In this document: piece by piece, positions 42,017 to 50,668 of the stretch
Numbering within the stretch: the stretch's first letter is position 1
Layout: every line of letters begins with the position of its first letter
Source of the DNA: Fimbriimonadaceae bacterium
Lineage (GTDB): Bacteria > Armatimonadota > UBA10988
NCBI GenBank assembly: GCA_020850355.1
Contig: JADZEX010000010.1
Location: 90,512-154,511, forward strand
Direction of reading: 5' to 3'
DNA length: 64,000 nucleotides
The notes under the pieces: generated by a model
Told to the model about the DNA's origin: nothing
Seen by the model: only the letters and a program-made list of their open reading frames with translations
Databases searched by the model: none
Program-made: the position numbers and the translations under genes

Positions 42017-42940
42017 TCAGAAGCGGATGTCGCCCTGGGCCAGGAAGCTGAACTCGTTGTTCTTCTGGTCGTACTCACCGTCCCACTTGCTGGTCATCCA
42101 AGGCGTCAGCCGCTGGTGCCAACTGAGGGTGTAGCGCTGGCGAGTCGAAAACGCCACATCGCGGTTGAGGTCGGCCCAGTCGAACTTCGCCAGCAGTTCC
42201 ATGTCGCGGTTGAACTTGTAGGCCACCTCGGCATAGGCGCCGAACATCCGGCGGCCGTAGCGCCGGCCGTAGACCGTGCAGGCGGTCGACCAGACCCGCC
42301 CCAGGTGGGCGTTGGTGATCTCGGCACCCAGCAGCGAGGTGCGCGATTCTGCTCCGCCGGCCACTTCCTGGCCGAAGTACCACCAGGCGCGGGCGTCCAG
42401 CATCGGCTGTGCGGTGGTGAAGCTGAGCGCGTAGTTCGGCACCCCGTTGACGTCGTTGAAGGCCTCATTGCCGGTGAAAGCGCCCAACGAGAGCTGGTAG
42501 TTGCCCAAGAAACCGACCGCCGTTTCGAAGCCAGCGCTCCGCTCAAAGAGCCGGTTGCTGGCCACCAGGTAGGAGTAGTTGACGGTGTCGGCAAAGCCGA
42601 AGCCCTCGGTGGCCAGGGCCGGGTGGAACATCCCGCCGCGGAAGTTCAGCCGCAACGGGCCGTCGACCGGACGGTACTCCAGGAAGCAGTCGAGCAGCCG
42701 CACCCGCTCGGTTTCCTCGTCGACGTTGATCTGGACCTTACCCTTGAGGTTCGACCCCAGCGGGCCCCAGACCACCCCGCGCAGACGGCGCCACCGGAAC
42801 TGCGGCTCAATGTTGCCGCCGAACCCGATTTGCGGCTGGATGATGGCCATGAACTTCCAGTCCTTGCTGTAGTCCTTGGCGCGCACCGGCTGCAGCAGCA
42901 GCCCCGCCGTCAGTACCACCCACCACAGCCGTCCTCGCAT
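42017..42940 (-). CDS. putative outer-membrane beta-barrel porin
   Basis: The 307-residue protein has a signal peptide (RGRLWWVVLTAGLLLQPVRA) and alternating polar/aromatic strands such as FMAIIQPQIGFGGNIEPQF and FGAYAEVAYKFNRDMELLAK. It ends in RF, and a C-terminal Phe is the usual insertion signal of outer-membrane barrels. Its opening resembles phosphate-selective (OprP-like) porins. It implies a diderm envelope. GGAGGAG precedes the ATG; a possible weak promoter (TTTCGG, 16 bases, TAGTGT on the minus strand) lies upstream. A strong terminator follows. It is a single-gene unit, and the cargo is unknown. Confidence 0.75.
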   Translation of the reverse strand: MRGRLWWVVLTAGLLLQPVRAKDYSKDWKFMAIIQPQIGFGGNIEPQFRWRRLRGVVWGPLGSNLKGKVQINVDEETERVRLLDCFLEYRPVDGPLRLNFRGGMFHPALATEGFGFADTVNYSYLVASNRLFERSAGFETAVGFLGNYQLSLGAFTGNEAFNDVNGVPNYALSFTTAQPMLDARAWWYFGQEVAGGAESRTSLLGAEITNAHLGRVWSTACTVYGRRYGRRMFGAYAEVAYKFNRDMELLAKFDWADLNRDVAFSTRQRYTLSWHQRLTPWMTSKWDGEYDQKNNEFSFLAQGDIRF

Positions 42941-43149
42941 CCGTGCCGCTCCTCCAGTCGCGCCGACGCAACTGCCTTGCCAGAGTCATCGTCTCGCAAC
43001 ACTACAAGTTTCTCTCCGCACCGAAACCCCGCCTCAACAGTGGCCGGGCGTCGGATCCTCCGACACCGCGCGGAGCAACGGGTCGAACCACGGCGGCAGG
43101 AAGCTTGCCCGTACTGGCCAAGCAGTGCTGAGCTGAGCCGGAGTAGCCA

Positions 43150-44406
43150 GTGAACGAGCAGCCGATCCGCACCCCCGACGCCTTGGCCGCGACAGTCGCC
43201 GAGGTGGTCGCCACGACGCCCATCTTCGACCTCCACACCCACCTCTTCGCGCCCTGCTTCGGCGACCTGCTGCTCTACGGCGTGGACGAGTTGCTGACCT
43301 ACCATTACCTGATCAGCGAGGTCCACCGCGCCGATCCGGCACTCCGCCCGGCCGACTTCTACGCGCAGCCAAAGCCTGCCCAGGCCGACCTGATCTGGCG
43401 CAAGCTGTTTGTCGAGGCGGCCCCGCTGTCGGAAGCCACCCGTGGCGTGGTGACGGTGCTCCAGGCGCTCGGCGTCGACCCGCAGCAGCCCGACCTGCGG
43501 TCCGCGCGCGAGGCCGTCGCCAGCTACAGCCCGACGCAGTACGTCGACCTGATCTTCAGCAAGGCCAACGTCTCGGCCGTCGTGATGACCAACGATCCCT
43601 TCGACGCGGCCGAACGCCCGTGCTGGGAGAACGACCTGATCATCGACCCGCGCTTCCACGCGGCGCTGCGGATCGACAACCTGCTGCTGAAGTGGGCCGA
43701 GACCCGGCCCTTGCTCAATGCCTGGGGCTACGCCGCCAGCGACAGCCTGGACGCCGCCAGCCTGAAAGAGGTGCGGCGCTTCCTGAATGCCTGGATCGAC
43801 CGCATGGACCCGGTCTACCTGGCCGCCTCGCTGCCGGCCGACTTCACGCTGCCGGCGCCGACGCCGGCGGCGCGGCTGCTCGAACAGGCGGTGCTGCCGG
43901 TCTCGGTCGAGCGCGGGGTACCCTTTGCGTTCATGCCCGGGGTCAAGCGCGGCGTCAATCCGGCGCTCGGTCAGGCCGGCGACGGCGTCGCCCGCTGCGA
44001 TCTGGCGTGGATCGAGTACCTCTGCCGCAGCTACCCCGAGAATCGCTTCCTGACCACCGTGCTGGCCCGCGAGAACCAGCACGAGCTGTGCGTGATCGCC
44101 CGCAAGTTCAGCAACCTGCTGCCGTTCGGCTGCTGGTGGTTCCTGAACAACCCGAGCCTGATCGAAGAGCTGACCCGGATGCGGTTCGAGATGCTCGGCC
44201 TGAGCCAGATTCCGCAGCACTCCGATTGCCGGATCCTGGACCAGTTGCTCTACAAGTGGGCCCACTTCCGACCGATCCTGGGAAAGGTGCTGGGTGAGAA
44301 GTACCAGGACCTGCTGACCGCCGGCTGGGCCCCGACGCGGTCGCAGATTCAGCGCGACGTGAAGCGCGTGCTGGGCGAGAACTTCTGGAGCTTCCTACCG
44401 CGCTGA
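43150..44406 (+). CDS. uronate isomerase-like amidohydrolase (UxaC family)
   Basis: The 418-residue protein opens with the metal-binding FDLHTHLFAP and closes with the UxaC-type blocks CVIARKFSNLLPFGCWWFLN and PQHSDCRILDQLLYKWAHF. UxaC converts D-glucuronate to D-fructuronate and D-galacturonate to D-tagaturonate, which fits the heparinase-like lyase and the glycosidases in the window. It is about 50 residues shorter than typical UxaC, and the end SDCRI differs from the usual SDSRS, so it may be a distant subfamily with another uronate. The GTG start has GGAG 6 bases upstream. A terminator hairpin follows. No uronate reductase or dehydratase is adjacent. Confidence 0.8.
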   Translation: MNEQPIRTPDALAATVAEVVATTPIFDLHTHLFAPCFGDLLLYGVDELLTYHYLISEVHRADPALRPADFYAQPKPAQADLIWRKLFVEAAPLSEATRGVVTVLQALGVDPQQPDLRSAREAVASYSPTQYVDLIFSKANVSAVVMTNDPFDAAERPCWENDLIIDPRFHAALRIDNLLLKWAETRPLLNAWGYAASDSLDAASLKEVRRFLNAWIDRMDPVYLAASLPADFTLPAPTPAARLLEQAVLPVSVERGVPFAFMPGVKRGVNPALGQAGDGVARCDLAWIEYLCRSYPENRFLTTVLARENQHELCVIARKFSNLLPFGCWWFLNNPSLIEELTRMRFEMLGLSQIPQHSDCRILDQLLYKWAHFRPILGKVLGEKYQDLLTAGWAPTRSQIQRDVKRVLGENFWSFLPR

Positions 44407-44440
44407 GCCGAGCGTGCCGCGGTCTCTCGGAAATCCGCTG

Positions 44441-44462
44441 ACCGCCCCGCCGCCGGGGCGGT
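44441..44462 (+). terminator. hairpin after the uronate isomerase-like gene
   Basis: ACCGCCCCG (44441-44449), 4-base loop, CGGGGCGGT (44454-44462). The tail is only moderately T-rich. The following 160 bases to the pilin start contain no promoter I can call with confidence. Confidence 0.6.
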
Positions 44463-44623
44463 CGGTGTGGTTCTGGTGAGTTTCCAAACGCAAGGATCGG
44501 CCACCGCTAACGGCCGCCTCGCGCTAGCTGCACCGCGCTTGCACAGTGCCTCGCCAGAATCTCGACACCGGCGCCAGCCGGCCGGAACGTCCGGCCCGCG
44601 GTCGCCGGTGGAGAGAGGGAGTG

Positions 44624-45421
44624 GTGAAAGTCCAAGCCAGCGCGCGCCGCGGCTTCACGCTGATCGAGCTGCTCGTGGTGATCGCTATCATCGCCATTCT
44701 GGCGGCGATCCTGTTTCCGGTCTTTGAAAAGGCCAAGCGCAAGGCGGAGGCCTCGTCCTGCACCAGCAATCAGAAGCAGATCGCCATGGCGATGCTGCAG
44801 TATGCCCAGGACTACGATGAATCGTTCCCGTGCAGCATCGCCGACTATCCGAACGGCGATGGCAGCCTCTGGCTCGACGGTGTCGCCCAGAGCCAGGGCG
44901 GCTTCACCTGCAGCGACGGTGACTACGATTACGAGTGGATCCTCTACCCGTACCCCTACACCAAGAACTGGGGCGTCTTCAACTGCCCGACCTGCACCGA
45001 CCAGGGCCCCTACGATGACGGCCGGGACGGCTTCCACCTGGATGGCAACTACGGCATCAACGCTGGCTGGCTACTCCGCACCAGCGGCACGATGGTCGGC
45101 TGCAACATTCCGTCCGAGGTCTTCATGTTCGGCGAATGTGGCGACGGCTCGTTCTCGCACGACGTGTTCATGCCGACCGGCGGGATCCGCGCGTTGCAGG
45201 AAGAGTTTGACATGGACTGGGGGCAGAACCCCGACGGCACCACCCGCGACGACGTGCCGGAGCGCGCCGATACGCGGCACACGCTGGGCGCCAACTACGC
45301 CTACGTCGACGGTCATGTCAAGTGGGTCAAGTGCAGCGAGGCGGTGCCGCAAGTGATCGGCGCTGCCAATCCCTGGCAGGACGGCCAGGCACCCTGGTTC
45401 GCCAACTGGCCCGACAACTGA
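44624..45421 (+). CDS. pilin-like protein with N-terminal methylation motif and C-terminal DGH motif
   Basis: The 265-residue protein has the short leader [10 protein letters not shown] and then [20 protein letters not shown] followed by [12 protein letters not shown], so it is processed as a type IV pilin or pseudopilin. The mature region is rich in Asp, Tyr and Trp and contains [14 protein letters not shown] near the end, the family DGH motif. The GTG at 44624 is preferred to the adjacent GTG at 44621 because of its distance from GAGAGAGG. It leads a cluster with a tiny lipoprotein and a second pilin-like gene. The substrate or filament it belongs to is unknown. Confidence 0.85.
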   Translation: MKVQASARRGFTLIELLVVIAIIAILAAILFPVFEKAKRKAEASSCTSNQKQIAMAMLQYAQDYDESFPCSIADYPNGDGSLWLDGVAQSQGGFTCSDGDYDYEWILYPYPYTKNWGVFNCPTCTDQGPYDDGRDGFHLDGNYGINAGWLLRTSGTMVGCNIPSEVFMFGECGDGSFSHDVFMPTGGIRALQEEFDMDWGQNPDGTTRDDVPERADTRHTLGANYAYVDGHVKWVKCSEAVPQVIGAANPWQDGQAPWFANWPDN

Positions 45422-45436
45422 CGAGGAGTGCTCACG

Positions 45437-45586
45437 ATGCGACGGTTCCTGCTCTGTCTGACCGCCCTGGTGCTCCTCGGCGGACTCACTCCGGCGCTGA
45501 CGGCGTGTGGCCCGAAGGCCAAGCCCGGCGATACCAAGATGCCGGCGCCGCCGCCGGATCCGGACCAGAAAGACGGCGAGAAGTAG
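45437..45586 (+). CDS. very small lipoprotein between two pilin-like genes
   Basis: A 49-residue product: MRRFLLCLTALVLLGGLTPA, then LTACGPKAKPGDTKMPAPPP, ending DPDQKDGEK. It has a complete lipoprotein signal with lipobox LTAC and a Pro/Lys/Asp-rich 25-residue mature tail. GAGGAG lies 10 bases before the ATG. It begins 15 bases after the first pilin-like gene and ends 24 bases before the second, so it belongs to the same operon. It could be a periplasmic tether or pilotin-like helper; the role is unknown. Too short for ordinary gene finding, but the signal and the spacing make it convincing. Confidence 0.75.
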   Translation: MRRFLLCLTALVLLGGLTPALTACGPKAKPGDTKMPAPPPDPDQKDGEK

Positions 45587-45610
45587 CCTGCTGCCCCCAA
45601 GGAGAGTGCC

Positions 45611-46327
45611 ATGAGCAAGCTGCGACGCCGCGGCTTCACCTTGATCGAGCTGCTGGTGGTGATTGCCATCATCGCCATCCTGGCCGCGATCCTCTTCCCG
45701 GTCTTCGCCAAGGCCCGCGAGAAGGCCCGCCAGAGCTCCTGCATGTCCAACGTCAAGCAGATCGGCCTGGCGATGCGGCAGTACACCACCGACTACGACG
45801 AGCGCGTGCAGATCTCGCGCAACGGCGGCACCTGGTGGCCGGGGGTCAACGCCAAGGCCAGCTATACGCTGCCGCCGGCCGACAACCTGACCTACTGGGG
45901 CAACTTCCTGGTGCCCTACACCAAGAACACCGACATCTGGCGCTGCCCGTCGCGCGGCGTGATGGACGACTACCCGTCGCAGCTCAGCGTCGAGGACGGG
46001 CTGCTGTCGACCTACGGTGCGAACGGCTACCTGATGCCGGCGACCGACCGGGGCGTGCGCACCTCCGAAGTCGGCGACCCGGCGGGAATCATCGCCTTCC
46101 AGGACGCCTGGGAGCATCGCCTGGACGACAACGGCGACTGCAACTACGCCCGCACTGGCCGGGTCTACATCGACCAGCACGCCGCCGACCCGAACCGCAT
46201 CAAGGAGTACTTCCCGCACAACGACCAGTGCAACGTGGTCTATTTCGACGGCCACGGCAAGAGTCAGGCCCGCGGGAACGGCAAGTACGAGTGGTACTAC
46301 GTCTACAGCCGCACCAGCGGCGGGTAG
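45611..46327 (+). CDS. pilin-like protein with N-terminal methylation motif and C-terminal DGH motif
   Basis: The 238-residue protein starts [20 protein letters not shown] and continues through [20 protein letters not shown], almost identical to the 29413 paralogue. The late [16 protein letters not shown] contains the DGH motif. AAGGAG precedes the ATG. It ends the three-gene pilin/lipoprotein/pilin cluster, and a strong hairpin follows. Divergence after residue 60 suggests different partners or ligands with a shared assembly route. No secretion ATPase, prepilin peptidase or secretin gene is in the window. Confidence 0.88.
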   Translation: MSKLRRRGFTLIELLVVIAIIAILAAILFPVFAKAREKARQSSCMSNVKQIGLAMRQYTTDYDERVQISRNGGTWWPGVNAKASYTLPPADNLTYWGNFLVPYTKNTDIWRCPSRGVMDDYPSQLSVEDGLLSTYGANGYLMPATDRGVRTSEVGDPAGIIAFQDAWEHRLDDNGDCNYARTGRVYIDQHAADPNRIKEYFPHNDQCNVVYFDGHGKSQARGNGKYEWYYVYSRTSGG

Positions 46328-46347
46328 TCGGTCACCCAGCCCACTGC

Positions 46348-46382
46348 GCGGCCGGCGGGCCCCCTGCGGGCTCGCCGGCCGC
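46348..46382. terminator. long hairpin between convergent genes
   Basis: GCGGCCGGCGGGCC (46348-46361) pairs with GGCTCGCCGGCCGC (46369-46382) with one mismatch, around a 7-base loop. It lies between the pilin cluster and the convergent gene ending at 46389. There is no clear T-tract on either strand. Confidence 0.55.
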
Positions 46383-46388
46383 CGGGTG

Positions 46389-47984
46389 TCAGGGCCGGAC
46401 GATCGCCAGTCGCCAAGGGTTGTGAACCGCCCCAGCATTCGGCGGCCAGGCGGTCAAGGCAGCGCTGCTGCCGGCGCGGTGCTCGGTGCTCAGGCCGATT
46501 CGCCAGGGCCGGTCGGGCGCCAGGCCGAGCGTCCGCCAGGGCAGCTCCAGCTCAACCACCCAGCCGGGTCCATCGAAGGTGCCGTGCCCGACGATCCCTG
46601 CGGCGCCACCGCGCCGCGGCGTGCCCCGGCGGTCCAGCACCCAACGCTCAACCGTGCCGTCGACCGTCGCGGTGATGCGTTGGAGCGGCCGGCCCTGCCC
46701 GGCCAAGGTGATCCCCAGCCGGTCGTGGAGCGTCGCCGCGCTGGGATCCGGCTCGGTGGCCACCACGGCCACGCAGAGCGCGGTGGCGGTACGAGCCAGA
46801 TGGAACACGGCCGGCCGCGGGGTCGGCTGGCCGTAGGCGTCATGCCCTGCCTGGATCTGCCCGGCGCCCCGCCACTCGGCGGCGTCGAAGAAGCCCTCGA
46901 GGCGCGGGGCGCGCGGCGGCGGCGGCGGGATGGTCGGGAGCGCCGGCGCGGTCGCCAGCCACTGCTCCGCCGCGGCACTGAGCGGACCGTCCAGCTTGTC
47001 ACGGCGGAGGTGGCGGCGCAGCGCCAGCGCCGACAGCGCTTGCCACGGGTGCGGGTGGCCGTTCGCCCGGAACTCGTCCCAGGCGCCGATGGCGGTCAGG
47101 GCGCGGACCGTCACCGCCGCCAGGCCGTCGCGCGGCAGGTGGCGCCGGAGCGGTGCGTAGAGGTCCAGCAGCCGCGCGGTCGCCGGGTGATCGGCCCGCC
47201 AACGGTCGCCCTCGACATCCACCGCGCCAGCCAGTACCGCCGCCTGCCGCGCCGCCAGCCAGGACGGTGCGGGCGTGCTGAAGTCGGCCACGCTCGGCAG
47301 CAGCACCGCTGGCTGGGGCAGCGCCGCGGCAAGCCGCTGCAGCGGTCCTGGATCGCGCGGCAGACCGGCCAGGTCGCCCAAGCCGTCGCTGACCAGCGAC
47401 CAGACCGCGGGCGTCACGGCCCGCCAGCGCTGCCACTCCGCCGCACGGTCGGCCGCGGAGCGGCCAGGGTGCCCCGCCAAATAGACCTCCAGCCCGGCCG
47501 GCCAGGCGTCGGGCACCGGGCTGCCCGCGGGGATCACCACCAGCGGCTGCACCCCGAGGTCGGCCAGGGCGACCGTGGCCGCGCGGCAGAAGGCGACCTG
47601 CTGGTCGCTCAGCGGACCAGTCGGTGCTGGCGTGAGGAGCCGGTGGGGGTCGGCCGGCGGCGCCTGGCAAGTGGCACAGTCACCGACCGCGCTGAGGTCG
47701 ATGCTGTCGAGCCGCAGCCGGCCACCCGGCGGCGGCGCGGCCTGGACTTCGCGGCGCAGCACGGCAACGGCTTCGGCAATGGTGCGGCAGCCGACGTTCC
47801 ACAGCAGGTCGGGCCGCCAAACCGCCAGGCGCGGGTCGGGCCGCACGGTCCAGCCCGCCAGCTCGCCTGGCTCGCCGGTCAGCAGAACGCGCTCCGGGAC
47901 TGCACCCAGCGGCTGGGCGACAACCAGCACCAGCAGCAGCTTGACAGCGCTGGCGACCTTCGCTAACCTCGACTCGTCCACCAT
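46389..47984 (-). CDS. secreted protein, DUF4838-like region plus CBM9-like domain
   Basis: The 531-residue protein has a signal peptide (AVKLLLVLVVAQPLGAVP at residues 13-30). The next 200 residues, with SAVGDCATCQAPPADPHRLL and TGPLSDQQVAFCRAATVALA, recall DUF4838, a barrel linked to glycoside hydrolases. From about residue 360 (LEGFFDAAEWRGAG) to the end, with GPGWVVELELPWRTLGLAPD, it looks like a CBM9/DOMON-type beta-sandwich. A glycan-binding or glycan-cleaving role is likely. GGGGAGG precedes the ATG. Its start codon overlaps the divergent K+ channel's ATG by 2 bases (CATG). Confidence 0.65.
   Translation of the reverse strand: MVDESRLAKVASAVKLLLVLVVAQPLGAVPERVLLTGEPGELAGWTVRPDPRLAVWRPDLLWNVGCRTIAEAVAVLRREVQAAPPPGGRLRLDSIDLSAVGDCATCQAPPADPHRLLTPAPTGPLSDQQVAFCRAATVALADLGVQPLVVIPAGSPVPDAWPAGLEVYLAGHPGRSAADRAAEWQRWRAVTPAVWSLVSDGLGDLAGLPRDPGPLQRLAAALPQPAVLLPSVADFSTPAPSWLAARQAAVLAGAVDVEGDRWRADHPATARLLDLYAPLRRHLPRDGLAAVTVRALTAIGAWDEFRANGHPHPWQALSALALRRHLRRDKLDGPLSAAAEQWLATAPALPTIPPPPPRAPRLEGFFDAAEWRGAGQIQAGHDAYGQPTPRPAVFHLARTATALCVAVVATEPDPSAATLHDRLGITLAGQGRPLQRITATVDGTVERWVLDRRGTPRRGGAAGIVGHGTFDGPGWVVELELPWRTLGLAPDRPWRIGLSTEHRAGSSAALTAWPPNAGAVHNPWRLAIVRP
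47941..47969 (+). promoter_or_regulatory. promoter of the K+ channel gene, inside the divergent gene
   Basis: TTGACA (47941-47946), 17-base spacer, TAACCT (47964-47969). The ATG at 47983 lies 13 bases after the -10, leaving about 7 bases of leader and no ribosome site. The elements fall in the signal-peptide codons of the opposite gene. Confidence 0.65.
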
Positions 47985-49053
47985 GAAGACACCTCCCCTG
48001 GGGCTTTATCAGCGCCGCAACCGCCCCTTCCGGACGGTACCCCTGGCGCTGTTCTCCGGCGTTGTGATCGCCTCCTGCGGCTACTGGCTGCTCGGCCGTG
48101 CCGAGGGCCGGGGCTGGGAGCTGTTCGACTGCGTCTACTTCACCGTGATCAGCGTCTTCACCATCGGCTACGCCGAGACGCTGCCCGGCATGGACCAGAT
48201 TCCCATCGCGCGGGCCTACACCATCGGCGTCCTGATCTCCTCTTACGCCTTGATGCTCTGGGCTTCGTCCACCATCATCGCCGTGTTCGTCGAGGGGCAG
48301 GTCACCGAACTGCTCAGCCGGAGACGCATGATGCGCCAGATCGATGCTCTCAGCGACCACTTCATCGTCTGCGGGCTGGGGGAGACCGGCGTCCATGTGG
48401 CGCGTGAGCTGACCGTCACGCAGCGCCCGGTGGTGGGGGTCGAGAACCAGCGCGACCGCTTGGAGCAGGCCCAGCGCCTGGGACTCGATCTGTTCGTCGA
48501 AGGCGACGCCGAGGACGAGTCCGTGCTGCAGAGCGCCGGCATCTTGCGCGCCGCCGGGTTCGTGGCCTGCCTGCCTGAAGACAAGGACAACGTCTACCTG
48601 GTGCTGACCGCGCGGCAGATCAACCCGCAGTTGCGGATCGTCGCCCGAGCGACGCATCAAACCTCGCAAGACAAGCTCCTGCGGGCCGGCGCCGACGTGG
48701 TGGTTTCGCCGAACCTCAACGGCGGCATGCGGATGGCCTCCGAGATGATCCGGCCGCACGTCACCACCTTCCTGGACGCGATGCTGCGGCAGCATGACCA
48801 CCCGACCCGCATCGAAGAGGTGATCATCCCGAACAGCTCGGCGGTCCACCAGAAGAGCATCGGCCAGGTCGGCGTCAGCCGCAAGACCGGGTTGCTGATC
48901 CTGGCGACCCGCTCACCTGCTGGCAGTTGGTGCTTCAACCCGGGGCCGGACCACCAGCTCGAAGACGGCATGGCGCTGGTGGTGCTCGGTGAAATCGAGC
49001 ACGTCGTCCGCCTGCGCCACCTGGTCAGGGCGTCAGCCGTGCCTGGCCGTTGA
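47983..49053 (+). CDS. RCK-type potassium channel with unusual selectivity filter
   Basis: The 356-residue protein has a membrane helix (about 20-38), a pore loop (YFTVISVFTIGYAETLPG) and a second helix (about 80-103). A cytoplasmic TrkA-N/RCK domain follows (HFIVCGLGETGVHVARELTV) and then a TrkA-C-like domain to about 350. This is the layout of MthK/Kch-type channels, which conduct K+ and are gated by ligands at the RCK ring. The filter reads TIGYAE where most channels have TVGYGD, so a conserved Gly is replaced by Ala. It starts at the overlapping CATG with the divergent gene and ends 29 bases inside convergent serS. Confidence 0.9.
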   Translation: MKTPPLGLYQRRNRPFRTVPLALFSGVVIASCGYWLLGRAEGRGWELFDCVYFTVISVFTIGYAETLPGMDQIPIARAYTIGVLISSYALMLWASSTIIAVFVEGQVTELLSRRRMMRQIDALSDHFIVCGLGETGVHVARELTVTQRPVVGVENQRDRLEQAQRLGLDLFVEGDAEDESVLQSAGILRAAGFVACLPEDKDNVYLVLTARQINPQLRIVARATHQTSQDKLLRAGADVVVSPNLNGGMRMASEMIRPHVTTFLDAMLRQHDHPTRIEEVIIPNSSAVHQKSIGQVGVSRKTGLLILATRSPAGSWCFNPGPDHQLEDGMALVVLGEIEHVVRLRHLVRASAVPGR

Positions 49054-50290
49054 GGTAGGGGCGCAAGGCCGGCGGCAGCAGGACGCTGCCATCGGGCTGC
49101 TGCCCGTTCTCCAGAATCGCCGCGTAGAGCCGGCTGGTGGCCAGGCAAGAGCCGTTGAGGGTATGCACCAGCTCGGCCTTGCCGCCCTGCGGACGGTACC
49201 GGATCTTGCCGCGACGGGCCTGGTAAGCCTCGCAGTTGCTGGCGCTGCTGACCTCGAGGTAGGCGTTCTGCCCCGGCAGCCAGACTTCCACGTCGTAGGT
49301 CTTGGTGGCCTGCTGGGCGATGTCGCCGGTCACCAGCAGGGTGGTCCGGAAGGGTAGCTCCAGCTCGGTCATGACCTGCTCGACCTCGGCGGTGAGCTGC
49401 TCCAGGAGGTCGTAGCTCTCGTCTGGCCGGCAGATCAGGTAGCGCTCGATTTTGTTGAACTGGTGGATCCGGATCAGCCCGCGCTCCTCGGCGCCGTAGC
49501 TGCCGGCCTCGCGGCGGAAGCAGGGCGTGCAGGCCATCATCTTGATGGGGAGCAGCGCCTCGTCCAGGATTTCGTCTTGGTAGAGCCCGGTCAGGACGAT
49601 CTCGGCGGTCGGGATCAGGTAGAGGTCGTCGCGCTCCTGGTGGTAGACCTGCTCCTGGAACTTCGGCAGGACACCAGCGGTGGTCAGGACGCCCGCGTTG
49701 ACGGTGTAGGGTGGGATGATCTGCTCGTAACCGTCGCGCCGGCCGCGGTCCAGGCAGAAGTTCAGCAGGGCCCACTCCAACTGCGCCCCAACGCCGCGGT
49801 AACAGGGCCAGCCAGCGCCGGCCACCTTGGCGCCGCGCTCGAAGTCGAGCAGGCCGAGGGCGGACGCCAGTTGCACATGGTTCTGCGGCGCCGTCAGCGC
49901 GGGCACGGTGCCGCAGTGCCGCAGCGGCTGGTTGTCGTGTTTGTCGAGGCTGTCGGGAGTCGTCGGGTGGGGCAGGTTCGGCAGCTCCAGCAGCAACCGC
50001 TCGACGGTCTCTTCGGCCACCCGGCGCTCCTCGGCGAGGTCCTGGATGCGCTGCTTGATGGTGGTCATCTCGGCCAGCAGTTCGCTGGCGTCTGCCTTGG
50101 CGCGCTTGCGCTGCGCAATCTCCGGGCCGACCGCGTTCTGGCGGGCCCGCAGCCGCTCCTCCTCGGCCAGCGCGCCGCGATGTTGGCGGTCCGCCTCAAG
50201 CAGCGGCGCCAGCGAGACACTCGGCTCGCGCCGCCGCAACTGGGCGGCGACCCACTCCGGTTGCTCGCGAATCTGCCGCAGGTCCAACAT
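49025..50290 (-). CDS. serS: seryl-tRNA synthetase
   Basis: This 421-residue class II synthetase attaches serine to tRNA-Ser (and tRNA-Sec where present). It has the N-terminal coiled-coil tRNA-binding arm (about 1-110, rich in Glu/Arg), motif 2 TPCFRREAGSYGAEERGLIR and motif 3 NGSCLATSRLYAAILENGQ. The ATG at 50290 (MLDLRQIRE) is the family start; AGGAG lies 7 bases before it. A consensus-like promoter lies at 50323, back to back with the tRNA promoter. Its 3' end overlaps the convergent K+ channel gene by 29 bases. Confidence 0.97.
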   Translation of the reverse strand: MLDLRQIREQPEWVAAQLRRREPSVSLAPLLEADRQHRGALAEEERLRARQNAVGPEIAQRKRAKADASELLAEMTTIKQRIQDLAEERRVAEETVERLLLELPNLPHPTTPDSLDKHDNQPLRHCGTVPALTAPQNHVQLASALGLLDFERGAKVAGAGWPCYRGVGAQLEWALLNFCLDRGRRDGYEQIIPPYTVNAGVLTTAGVLPKFQEQVYHQERDDLYLIPTAEIVLTGLYQDEILDEALLPIKMMACTPCFRREAGSYGAEERGLIRIHQFNKIERYLICRPDESYDLLEQLTAEVEQVMTELELPFRTTLLVTGDIAQQATKTYDVEVWLPGQNAYLEVSSASNCEAYQARRGKIRYRPQGGKAELVHTLNGSCLATSRLYAAILENGQQPDGSVLLPPALRPYLNGQARLTP

Positions 50291-50322
50291 CGGGGTGCTC
50301 CTGGAAGTGCTCGGAAGCAGCG

Positions 50323-50351
50323 ACCATACCAAAGCCGCCGGAGCCTGTCAA
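50323..50351 (-). promoter_or_regulatory. promoter of serS
   Basis: Read on the minus strand: TTGACA (50351-50346), 17-base spacer, TATGGT (50328-50323). Confidence 0.7.
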
Positions 50352-50380
50352 CGCGCCATCGGAGCGCGGCGGATCGCTGG

Positions 50381-50409
50381 TTGACAGCTTCCGAGCCCGC
50401 TGCTAGACT
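50381..50409 (+). promoter_or_regulatory. promoter of the tRNA-Glu/Val/Phe operon
   Basis: TTGACA (50381-50386), 17-base spacer ending in TGC, TAGACT (50404-50409). The tRNA-Glu gene starts 15 bases further on. Confidence 0.75.
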
Positions 50410-50423
50410 CCGGTTCTGCCCGA

Positions 50424-50495
50424 GGCCCCATAGTCCAGTGGTTAGGACGCGGGCCTTTCAAGCCTGAGGCACGGGTTCAATTCCCGTTGGGGCTA
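50424..50495 (+). tRNA. tRNA-Glu (anticodon UUC)
   Basis: A 72-base cloverleaf: acceptor GGCCCCA with TGGGGCT, a G-U at pair 1-72, D stem GTCC/GGAC, anticodon loop CTTTCAA, T stem ACGGG/CCCGT and discriminator A. The 3' CCA is not encoded. First of three tRNAs in one operon. Confidence 0.93.
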
Positions 50496-50504
50496 TACGG
50501 TGGC

Positions 50505-50578
50505 GGGCGGGTAGCTCAGTCGGTTAGAGCTTCCGGCTTACATCCGGACGGTCGCAGGTTCGAGTCCTGTCCCGCCCA
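50505..50578 (+). tRNA. tRNA-Val (anticodon UAC)
   Basis: A 74-base cloverleaf: acceptor GGGCGGG with CCCGCCC, D stem GCTC/GAGC, anticodon stem TCCGG/CCGGA with loop CTTACAT, T stem GCAGG/CCTGT and discriminator A. CCA is not encoded. It follows tRNA-Glu by 9 bases. Confidence 0.94.
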
Positions 50579-50589
50579 ACCGGCCTCCC

Positions 50590-50662
<73 letters not shown>

Positions 50663-50668
50663 CTTCCC

